Assembly (NCBI RefSeq): GCF_900066015.1
Contig: NZ_LN890656.1
Location: 682,001-746,000 of the forward strand
DNA length: 64,000 nucleotides
From: Candidatus Promineifilum breve
GTDB lineage: Bacteria; Chloroflexota; Anaerolineae; Promineifilales; Promineifilaceae
Direction: 5' to 3'
Part shown: piece after piece, positions 33,389 through 40,387 of the stretch
How positions within the stretch are numbered: position 1 is the first letter of the stretch
Layout: every line of letters begins with the position of its first letter
Translations under genes and position numbers: made by a program
Notes under the pieces: generated by a model
Told to the model about the DNA's origin: nothing
Databases searched by the model: none
Seen by the model: only the letters and a program-made list of their open reading frames with translations

Positions 33389-34624
33389 TTATCCGCAGCC
33401 ACCCCCACCAGGCCCGCGCTTCACTTCCAGGACAATCCGCGGCGTGAACGCAATCGACTCGGCCGCCGTGGCGTTGGGCGCGGCGAAGGAATGGGCCGCG
33501 CCGACGGCCGCCGGGAAGGCAAAGGCCGGCCGGTCATCGGCCGCCCCGTCGATGGCATTGGCCGCCACGAACTCCTCGCCGGCAAACGTCCGAATCCAGT
33601 TGTTCAGCCCCCCTTCCAGGATATAGGCGCTGCGTACGCTCTCGGCCCGCAGGTATTGCCACGCCTCGGTCGCCGCCGCCTCGTCGTTACCCACCACCAC
33701 CACAACCGTGTTGGCCGGGGCGGCGTGGAGGTCTTCCAGCATTCCCGGCAGCGTTGCCAGGGGCGCGTGGCGGGCGTCCTGCAAATGGAACAGGTTGAAA
33801 TCGGCCTCGGAGCGCACGTCGAGGATGATCGTCTGCAGCGTGTCGTCGGTCATGGTCAGGGCCAGCTCGGCGGGGTGGATCTGCACCTCGCGGTTGGTCA
33901 GGCGGGCCGTCTCCGTGGCCTCGATGCGCGCCCACTTCTGCTCCGTCGTCGGCTGGCCGATGAAGGCCGTCAGCAGGGCCATGCCCAGCAGCCCGCCCCC
34001 GGCATAGAGGCGCCACTTCGGCTCCTTGCTCAGATCGCGCCCGCCGAAAATCTTCTCCAGTTGCTCGGCCCCCCAGAACATGAACAGGGCCATGAGCACG
34101 ATCAGCACCACGACCACGCCATAGGGCAGCCCCAACCATTCGGGAATGGTGAAACGGCCCATGTAGGACGAGTACCAGAACTCCTCATAGAAGCCGACCG
34201 TCTCGCCGAAGGCGAAGATGCCGAACATCACGCCCAGCACGAAGATCAGGCCGTCGATCTTGCCCACGGCCGCCGCCACCAGCGACGTGCCCGGGCAGAA
34301 GCCGCCGATGATAAAGCCCACGCCCATGATCAGCCCGCCGACGATGCCCGGCCACAGATAGGTCTCGTTGACGTAGACCAGACTGTAATCGAGCAGCCCC
34401 ACGGCCGAGGTGAAGAAGATGAGCACCATCGCCGTAACGATGGCCCCGAACATGACCTTGAGCACGGTCATGTCCTTGAAGTAGAACTGCGCCGCCAGCA
34501 GCGGCGAATTGGCGAAGCCCGAAATCTCCAGGGCAAAGCCGAAGGCGATGCCGATCAGCAGATAGATGACGTATTGGCCCCAATGGCCCATGATCTCGGC
34601 CAGTGGCAACGGGAACGGCGCCAT
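33389..34624 (-). CDS. YeeE/YedE sulfur transporter fused to a Cys-less rhodanese domain
   Basis: A 411-residue protein. The first 230 residues are a multi-helix YeeE/YedE (TsuA-like) domain with ISGFANSPLLAAQFYFKD and the signature GGFCPGTSLVAAAVGKIDG, whose Cys lies in the substrate path of thiosulfate carriers. The next 100 residues have a rhodanese outline (IILDVRSEADFNLFHLQDARHAPLATLPG), but the position of the sulfur-carrying Cys reads VVVVVGNDEAAATEAW. It is therefore probably not a sulfurtransferase. The chain ends GPGGGGCG, placing one Cys at the very C terminus. ATG follows GGGAGAAAG. It probably imports a sulfur compound for the block upstream. Confidence 0.88.
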   Translation of the reverse strand: MAPFPLPLAEIMGHWGQYVIYLLIGIAFGFALEISGFANSPLLAAQFYFKDMTVLKVMFGAIVTAMVLIFFTSAVGLLDYSLVYVNETYLWPGIVGGLIMGVGFIIGGFCPGTSLVAAAVGKIDGLIFVLGVMFGIFAFGETVGFYEEFWYSSYMGRFTIPEWLGLPYGVVVVLIVLMALFMFWGAEQLEKIFGGRDLSKEPKWRLYAGGGLLGMALLTAFIGQPTTEQKWARIEATETARLTNREVQIHPAELALTMTDDTLQTIILDVRSEADFNLFHLQDARHAPLATLPGMLEDLHAAPANTVVVVVGNDEAAATEAWQYLRAESVRSAYILEGGLNNWIRTFAGEEFVAANAIDGAADDRPAFAFPAAVGAAHSFAAPNATAAESIAFTPRIVLEVKRGPGGGGCG

Positions 34625-34642
34625 AATCTTTCTCCCGGAAGA

Positions 34643-34729
34643 GGAACCACAGATTTCACAGATTACACAGATTGAAGAACGACTTCTTTAAATCTGTGAA
34701 ATCTGTGTAATCTGTGGTTTCTTCCTCTC
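34643..34729. repeat. CACAGATTT / AAATCTGTG inverted array
   Basis: Forward CACAGATTTCACAGATTACA, centre TTGAAGAACGACTTCTTT, reverse AAATCTGTGAAATCTGTGTA. It lies between the two transporter genes of the same operon and could modulate readthrough. Confidence 0.9.
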
Positions 34730-35302
34730 TTAATTCCAAAGTTTCCTGACGAAGTAGGCCACGGCATAGCCCCCGGCGAAGACGGCGAACATGAACGCCC
34801 AACTGCCCACGGACAGCACCGCCCCGCCCGATAGCGCCTGGCCGCTGGTGCAGCCGCGGGCCATGCGCGCGCCATAGCCCATGATGGCCCCGCCCAGAAA
34901 AGCGAACAGCCAACGCACCCGCACCGGCGTGTGCGGGCCGCGCATCGTCTCGAAGCGGGAGCGGCCGAACACCCGCCCCGACAGCGCCCCGCCGATGAAC
35001 AGCCCGAAGAACACGAACACGACCCAGCTATCAAACGGGTTCGTCTCGCCGCCGGCCATGCTGGTCAGGTAGGCGGTGCGGTCAACGTGGCCGGAGGCGA
35101 AGAGGTCTTCCAGCCACACCACCAGCCGGTTCATGCCGCCCGACGCGCCCAGGCCGTTGCCGGTCAGGAAAAAGGTGGCGAAGAGCACCAGCCCCAGGAT
35201 CATGCCGCCCAGATAGGGGTGGGCATAGGGGCGGGCGACGGGGCGAACGGCCGTCTGCTCCGCCCGCGCCTCGTCCAGTTGTGGTGTCGCGATCGTTGTC
35301 AT
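34730..35302 (-). CDS. YeeE/YedE-family transporter, second protein
   Basis: A 190-residue membrane protein with about four helices and the YeeE/YedE hallmark GYGARMARGCTSGQALSGGAVLS, including the conserved Cys. LGGMILGLVLFATFFLTGNGLGASGG precedes it. Split transporters of this family are often two adjacent genes, so this and the next gene may form one thiosulfate or sulfide-type carrier. A ribosome site TTGGAG precedes the ATG. The last residues, VRKLWN, precede repeat DNA. Confidence 0.87.
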   Translation of the reverse strand: MTTIATPQLDEARAEQTAVRPVARPYAHPYLGGMILGLVLFATFFLTGNGLGASGGMNRLVVWLEDLFASGHVDRTAYLTSMAGGETNPFDSWVVFVFFGLFIGGALSGRVFGRSRFETMRGPHTPVRVRWLFAFLGGAIMGYGARMARGCTSGQALSGGAVLSVGSWAFMFAVFAGGYAVAYFVRKLWN

Positions 35303-35315
35303 AGTTGCTCCAAGA

Positions 35316-35600
35316 ATAAGATTTAGCTACGGATTTGGACGGATGGGACGGATTAAGAACGGATTTGTTGTTTATATCCGTATCATCCGTCTTAATCCGT
35401 AGCCAGTTCTTCACTGAGAAAGAATTGGCTACGGATTTGGACGGATGGGACGGATTAAGACCCGTTTTTATCCGTATCATCCGTCTCAATCCGTAGCCAA
35501 CTCTTCACTGATAAAGATTTAGCCACGGATTTGGACGGATGAGACGGATTAAGAACGGATTTTTCTTAAATCCGTATCATCCGTCCTAATCCGTAGCCAA
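35316..35600. repeat. Three tandem GGCTACGGATTTGGACGG inverted arrays
   Basis: Three successive hairpin blocks, each beginning (A/G)GC(T/C)ACGGATTTGGACGG and ending CCGT(C/A)..AATCCGTAGCC, with different centres. The last runs into the end of the seven-heme gene. It is inside the presumed operon. Confidence 0.92.
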
Positions 35601-38342
35601 TTCCTCATTCGTAATTCCTAATTCGTAATTCGTAATTTCCACGTCTTCCCAGCCCAACATCATCGCCCTAATCCCCGCCGTCGGCGTCGGGCCGGTGGTG
35701 GTCAGATAGACGTGGAGGATGATGAACGCCGCGAAGCTCCAGGCCACCAGCGAATGCAGCGGCCCCAGCCACGGCAGCCCGCCCACGGCGGCCACCGGCC
35801 CCGGAAAACGCTGTGCCGCCCACATGAGCGCCCCGGTAATAATCTGCGCCGGCAGCAGCACGTTGAGCACCATCACGTAGGTGATCTGCTGCAACGGGTT
35901 CAGCTTGCGGTCGCGCGTCTTCTCGTGCGGGTGGGGTTCGTCGCGGAAGATGCCGCGCAGGTAGTAGAGCGCCTGATCGAACGCCTCGTCGAAAAAGCCG
36001 CGCGGCCGGGGGATGAACTGCCTGATCTCGCCGCCGACCAGATGGTAGAACAGCGACAGCGCGGCGTTGATGACCAGCAACAGGGCCAGCACGTTGTGCA
36101 CCTGCACCACGTAGGCGAAGCTGAATATGCCGAACAGATCGGGCTTGTGGATGATCAACCCGGTGAACAGCAGCAGCAAGATGGCCGCCGTCTGGAGCCA
36201 ATGCCACAGCCGCTCGTAGAGGTCGTACATATAGACCTGCTGCGTCTCGGCCGTCGCTTCGGCCGCGTCCGCGTCCTGGGCGCGCCGCCGCGCCGCCAGC
36301 ACGCGCAGCCCGCCGTGGACGATGACGCCCAACGCCACGCCGCCGACCATCAGCGCCCCCAAAATGTCCACCCAGCGCGCCGCGTTGTGGCCCAACACGT
36401 AGAGACCGGCGTCGGCCGTGCGGGGCGTGAATTGCAGCGCGCCAGCCTCGCCGGCCGTCACTTCGCCCGGCCAACTGACCGGCCCGCCGGCGCTCAGCGT
36501 GGGCATTACCCCGCCCGGCGTGCGGTCGGACAGGGCCAACGACGCCGCCAGCCGCGACTCACCGCCGTGGCAGGCACGGCAATCGCGCGTGGCCCATTCG
36601 CCGCGGGCCGTGTTGTGGCTGATGCCGTAGGGCTGCACTTCGGCCTGGATGCGCGGCGCGTCCAGCCCGGCGGCCGACAACCGCCCGCCCACCGCCGCCG
36701 CCTGGGCCTCGGTACTGATTTCCAATTCGCTATACGAAAGTGCGCCGTCGCCGTCGGCATCAAAGGCGGCCACGATGGCCGGGGCGTAGGCGTCGCCGTC
36801 GAAGTAGGCCGCCCGCAAGAGGCGCAGCGGCACCGGCCGCGGCGGGTCGCCGTAGACCCAGTACCAACTGCTGATCAGATTGTACGGAGCCAGTTCAGTC
36901 GTGCCGTCGGCGTTGCTGCGCGGCAGCAGCGCCGGCTCGTAGCCGCTGATCAGCGCCGTGGGGCCGAAGGCTTGGCCGTCGAGGCCGCGATAGGCGCGCA
37001 CCGGCTGGCCGTCGGCCGTCAGCACCGTCCAGTCGATCGATTGCAGCGCCGGGGCATAGAGGCGCGGCGTGTGGCACGTCTCGCAGGCCAGGGCCTCCGT
37101 GTGGCGCTCCTTGTAGGGCAGCCAGTCGTGGCTGCCGTCGATGCTGTGGCACGATTCGCAGCGGCGCATGGAGCCGTCGAAGCCGGGGGCCAGTTGCCCC
37201 TGGGCGCTCTGCCCCTTGGCGAACTGGTGCAGCGGCCGGTAGATGTATTCGCCCAAATCGAGGCGGCGCGGGTCAAAGGTCAGATGTTCCGGGGCCTCGC
37301 CGCTGGTCGGCTGATAGTAGACGGGGTTGTTGAGCGAGTAATGGCAATCGGTGCAATCGACCACGCGCTCCAGGTGGATGTCCCACGACCGGCTGAGGGC
37401 GCTCTTGCCGGCCAGATTCAGCCCGCTCTGGTTGATGCGCTGCGGCGACATGATCTGGCCGGTGGTCAATGTCGTCCAGTCGCCGAAGGCCGTCGCGTCC
37501 AGCGTCAACGGCTCGGCCGCCGTGTGCACCACGCCGTGGCAACTGCCGCAATTGGCCGCCGTGGGGTCGCTCACGGTGACGAATTCGGGGCGGAGATTGC
37601 CCGCCGCATCAAACGCCGCCGTGTTATAGACCCATCTCCCCTGCTCCCCTGCCCCCCCGCTCCCCTGCGCCTCCACAATCCCCGTCTGCGCCAACGTCGC
37701 CGTCACCGCGTCGCCAAAGCGCCCCTCGGCCAGGGCCGCCACGCGGGCAGCGTTGTCGGCCGCCGGCAGGTGGCAGACGAAGCAGTTCAACTCGGCCGTG
37801 CCCGATGTCGCCCAGGCCCACGGCTGGGCCTCGCCGGTGGCCGGGTCGATCACCGTCCCATCGACGGCCAATGACGACTCGGCCAGGGCATCGCCGGCGC
37901 GGCTGGTGGTGGCCGGGCCGCCGCCGGCATGGCGCGCGCCGAACAGGCTCACCCATTCCGGCGTGGTCAGGTCAACCACCGCGTCCCCCTCCGGCGAGAG
38001 GTAGCGGTAGGTGATGGGATCCCAGCGGCCGAACAGCCCCGCGCCGCCCGTCGCGCCATAGGTCGATAGCCCGACGTCGCTATGGAAGTTGTTGGCGGCG
38101 ATGAAGGCCGTGTCGTGGCAGCCGCCGCAGGTGGTCATGGTCGAGACCGGCGCGCCGCTGTCCAGCACGTTGTCCCCGGCGGCGTCGAGCAGCGGGAAGA
38201 CAGGGTGGATAGGCGCGGCGGCGGGCGTGTCGGTGGCCGTTTCGGCCGGCGGCTCCGTCTGCGCCGCCACGCGGCCGAACAGCAGAAGCGCCGCCGCTAC
38301 CAGCAAAAGGAGAGTAATGAGAGACCTATATTTGGCGCTCAT
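35586..38342 (-). CDS. Seven-heme cytochrome c fused to a cytochrome b561-like domain
   Basis: A 918-residue protein. A signal segment is followed by a large extracytoplasmic part with seven CxxCH sites: CGGCH, CFVCH, CGSCH, CTDCH, CESCH, CETCH and CRACH. Between the sixth and seventh is an EF-hand-like loop, DADGDGALSYSELE. From about residue 640 there is a membrane anchor and then a four-helix cytochrome b domain (YERLWHWLQTAAILLLLFTGLIIH, VQVHNVLALLLVINA, LHSLVAWSFAAFIILHVY) with paired His. This could pass electrons between quinones and the octaheme protein. Repeat words are inserted at the residues AQGSGGAGEQG, and the last residues (ITNYELGITNEELATD) are also repeat-encoded. Confidence 0.85.
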   Translation of the reverse strand: MSAKYRSLITLLLLVAAALLLFGRVAAQTEPPAETATDTPAAAPIHPVFPLLDAAGDNVLDSGAPVSTMTTCGGCHDTAFIAANNFHSDVGLSTYGATGGAGLFGRWDPITYRYLSPEGDAVVDLTTPEWVSLFGARHAGGGPATTSRAGDALAESSLAVDGTVIDPATGEAQPWAWATSGTAELNCFVCHLPAADNAARVAALAEGRFGDAVTATLAQTGIVEAQGSGGAGEQGRWVYNTAAFDAAGNLRPEFVTVSDPTAANCGSCHGVVHTAAEPLTLDATAFGDWTTLTTGQIMSPQRINQSGLNLAGKSALSRSWDIHLERVVDCTDCHYSLNNPVYYQPTSGEAPEHLTFDPRRLDLGEYIYRPLHQFAKGQSAQGQLAPGFDGSMRRCESCHSIDGSHDWLPYKERHTEALACETCHTPRLYAPALQSIDWTVLTADGQPVRAYRGLDGQAFGPTALISGYEPALLPRSNADGTTELAPYNLISSWYWVYGDPPRPVPLRLLRAAYFDGDAYAPAIVAAFDADGDGALSYSELEISTEAQAAAVGGRLSAAGLDAPRIQAEVQPYGISHNTARGEWATRDCRACHGGESRLAASLALSDRTPGGVMPTLSAGGPVSWPGEVTAGEAGALQFTPRTADAGLYVLGHNAARWVDILGALMVGGVALGVIVHGGLRVLAARRRAQDADAAEATAETQQVYMYDLYERLWHWLQTAAILLLLFTGLIIHKPDLFGIFSFAYVVQVHNVLALLLVINAALSLFYHLVGGEIRQFIPRPRGFFDEAFDQALYYLRGIFRDEPHPHEKTRDRKLNPLQQITYVMVLNVLLPAQIITGALMWAAQRFPGPVAAVGGLPWLGPLHSLVAWSFAAFIILHVYLTTTGPTPTAGIRAMMLGWEDVEITNYELGITNEELATD
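37630..37680. repeat. CTCCCCTG words inserted in the seven-heme gene
   Basis: CTCCCCTGCTCCCCTGCCCC-type words in frame inside the coding sequence, between the second and third heme sites. The insertion keeps the reading frame. Confidence 0.85.
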
Positions 38343-38450
38343 AGTAATCAGTGGGTAGTGGGTAGTGGACAGTGGTCAGTGGTCAGTGGTCGGTTGGGTT
38401 AATTCGTAATTCGTAATTCCTAATTCCTAATTCCTAATTCTCAATCCGTC
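38343..38450. repeat. CAGTGG and GTAATTCC heptamer arrays
   Basis: GGTAGTGGACAGTGGTCAGTGG-like heptamers (38350-38392) and then TCGTAATTCCTAATTCCTAA words. The latter encode the RIEN end and stop of the octaheme gene on the minus strand. Confidence 0.9.
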
Positions 38451-39861
38451 CCCCCCACGTCATCGGATCCCCGTTATACCCCAGCGCCGCCCAATCCATG
38501 CGCCCGCTCGCGCCGTGGCAATCGGTGCATTGCAGCGCCTCTTCCTTGGGCTGCACCATGTGGCTCAGCGACCAGTACATCACCGTCGGCGCGAAGCCGT
38601 ATTCGCCACTGAAGGCCAGGCCGGAGTTCGGCTCGTTCAGCCGGAAGGCCGACTCCCAGTCGTAGGTGTCCCAGAAGCCGCCCTCGCCGGCGGTCATGGG
38701 CACCAGCAGGTATTGGTTCACCACGTCAAACGGCTGGCGGGCGGAGTGCACCTTGAACGGCCAGATTTTGGCGTCGGCGTCGGCGATGCTGCCCTGCGGC
38801 GTGTTCAGGCTGGTCACCTGCGTGGGGTCGATAATGTCGCCCAGCAGATAGCGGTCGGCCGCGCCGTTCCACCAGACGTAGGCCGGCTGGAATTCGTGCT
38901 CATAGACGAAATTGCCCTTGATCTTCAGGTAGACGTGGGGGTCTTCGGGCAAATCCTGCCCGGCCGTCGACCAGTCCCAATCCATCTTGGTGGCGTGGCG
39001 CAGCGCGCCCTCGGGGATGTGGCAAGTCTGGCAGGCCACGGCGTCGGTGTGGGCGTTCAGACGGGCATCGCTGTGCAAATCGGCGGCGTGGCAATTGGTG
39101 CAGGCCAGATCGTCCTTGGCCTGCGGGCTGACGGAGAGGATGTGGCCGGGAATCTGATGATCCTCGGTCACGTGGCAATCGACGCACTGGAAGCCCAACC
39201 GGCCCATGTGGACATCGACGCCCTCGTCGGGATAGTAGAGGCTCTCGTCCAGGTCGCCGTGCTTCACGGCGTTGCCGCCGCCGCCGTTGAAGTGGCAACT
39301 GCCGCAGTTCTGCCGCGTCGGCCGGCGCACGCTGCCCGCCGCGGCCGCCAGATCGATCCCCTCGACCGGGTTGCCCGCCTTGCCCTTGGCATATAGCGCC
39401 GTATCGGCATGGCAGGCCAGACAATCGACGGCCGTCTGCTGCTGGAAATCGAAGGAGGCGTCCGCCCAGCCATACCCGGCGTGGCACGACGTGCAGCCGG
39501 TCCAGTTGCCCTGGATGCCGATACAGAAATTGTTGATCTGATTCTTCTTGCCGACGGTCACCAGCGAGTCGCGGCCGGGCAATTGCACGGGTTGGCTCTC
39601 CCACGTCCAATGGGTCGTGGACATCATCTCCGTGGCCGCCGTTTCGTGGCATTCCAGGCAGGCAGCGGTCACGTCCGGCCCGGTGGCATAGGGGCCGGGC
39701 ATCAGCGCGGTGTGATCCGTATGGGCCGGAGTCGGTTGCACACCGGCCCACGGATCGGTGTTCGTTTCGTCCCCCGACGATGCGAACAGAAGGACGGGGA
39801 TCGCGATGATCAGGATCGTCACCAGTAGTCCGACGACCCAGATAAAACGAAACTCCTTCAT
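38434..39861 (-). CDS. Octaheme tetrathionate-reductase-family cytochrome c
   Basis: A 475-residue protein with an N-terminal membrane anchor and eight CxxCH sites: CLECH, CTSCH, CLACH, CGSCH, CVDCH, CTNCH, CQTCH and CTDCH. The segment NNFCIGIQGNWTGCTSCHAGYGW surrounds the active-site heme in the Shewanella octaheme tetrathionate reductase (OTR), and overall length agrees. OTR enzymes reduce tetrathionate, nitrite and hydroxylamine in vitro, so the natural substrate is open. Its neighbours (YeeE/YedE carriers, rhodanese outline) favour a sulfur oxyanion. It lies 41 nt downstream of the ArsR gene. Confidence 0.9.
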   Translation of the reverse strand: MKEFRFIWVVGLLVTILIIAIPVLLFASSGDETNTDPWAGVQPTPAHTDHTALMPGPYATGPDVTAACLECHETAATEMMSTTHWTWESQPVQLPGRDSLVTVGKKNQINNFCIGIQGNWTGCTSCHAGYGWADASFDFQQQTAVDCLACHADTALYAKGKAGNPVEGIDLAAAAGSVRRPTRQNCGSCHFNGGGGNAVKHGDLDESLYYPDEGVDVHMGRLGFQCVDCHVTEDHQIPGHILSVSPQAKDDLACTNCHAADLHSDARLNAHTDAVACQTCHIPEGALRHATKMDWDWSTAGQDLPEDPHVYLKIKGNFVYEHEFQPAYVWWNGAADRYLLGDIIDPTQVTSLNTPQGSIADADAKIWPFKVHSARQPFDVVNQYLLVPMTAGEGGFWDTYDWESAFRLNEPNSGLAFSGEYGFAPTVMYWSLSHMVQPKEEALQCTDCHGASGRMDWAALGYNGDPMTWGGRIEN

Positions 39862-39902
39862 GGTGGCTCCATTCCAGAGGTGGCGGGACCGCGGCCGGCC
39901 CC

Positions 39903-40235
39903 TTAATTTTCCATGTTGACAAGCCCCGACTGTCGGGCAAGCGAATCGCGAAGGATGTGGCGCATGGTGTCGAGCACCTCAATGACCCGCGGTTCGGCAA
40001 GGTAGTAAATGACCGTCGCCCCTTCGCGCTGGGCCACCACCAGGTGGCGGTCGCGCAACATTTGCAGATGACGGGACACGGTCGGTTGGGGCATGGCGAG
40101 ATCGGCGGCCAATTGGCTCACATGGCGCGGCCGTTCGTAGAGCGCATAGAGGATGTTCAGCCGTTTTGGGTCGCCCAGCGCCTGGCAAACACTGGCGTGG
40201 AGGAGAGTGAGTTCATCGATCGACGGCCGTTCCAT
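39903..40235 (-). CDS. ArsR-family transcriptional regulator
   Basis: A 110-residue winged-helix protein: VCQALGDPKRLNILYALYERPRHVSQLAADLAMPQPTVSRHLQML, then REGATVIYYLAEPRVIEVLDTM. This is the SmtB/ArsR fold in the BigR/SqrR-like group, which sense reactive sulfur through two cysteines. Only one Cys (Cys17) is present here, so sensing must differ or involve a partner. It is the first gene of the sulfur block and has an operator-like site just upstream, implying autoregulation. Confidence 0.88.
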   Translation of the reverse strand: MERPSIDELTLLHASVCQALGDPKRLNILYALYERPRHVSQLAADLAMPQPTVSRHLQMLRDRHLVVAQREGATVIYYLAEPRVIEVLDTMRHILRDSLARQSGLVNMEN

Positions 40236-40248
40236 ATGCGTGCCCCAT

Positions 40249-40270
40249 GTATTCGGATAAGTGAATACAT
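40249..40270. promoter_or_regulatory. Candidate ArsR/SqrR-type operator
   Basis: Inverted repeat TGTATTC-N8-GAATACA, 14 nt upstream of the regulator ATG. It contains exactly ATTC-N8-GAAT, the arrangement reported for SqrR/BigR-class sites. Its position suits repression of the whole minus-strand block. Confidence 0.6.
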
Positions 40271-40342
40271 AGGTACTTTACGCGGGATTGGCCTACGGCT
40301 TTAGTAATGAATGTCATGGATATGGGGTGACGAATGTCATGT

Positions 40343-40378
40343 TTGGGGGGCAGGGGAGCAGGGGTGCAGGGGTGAGAA
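40343..40378. repeat. GGGGAGCA-type words next to the insertion sequence
   Basis: GGGGCAGGGGAGCAGGGGTG words in one orientation. The complementary CTCCCCTG words resume at 41785, so the insertion sequence has probably split a single inverted repeat hairpin. Confidence 0.75.
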
Positions 40379-40387
40379 GAAACTTTG

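Noticed and set aside
33900-34300. Active rhodanese in the YeeE/YedE fusion
   Set aside because: The catalytic Cys is absent from the expected loop.
35712-37874. A 720-codon open frame opposite the seven-heme gene
   Set aside because: It is a high-GC antisense shadow; the minus strand has seven heme motifs and cytochrome b helices, and the plus-strand product has no recognisable domain.
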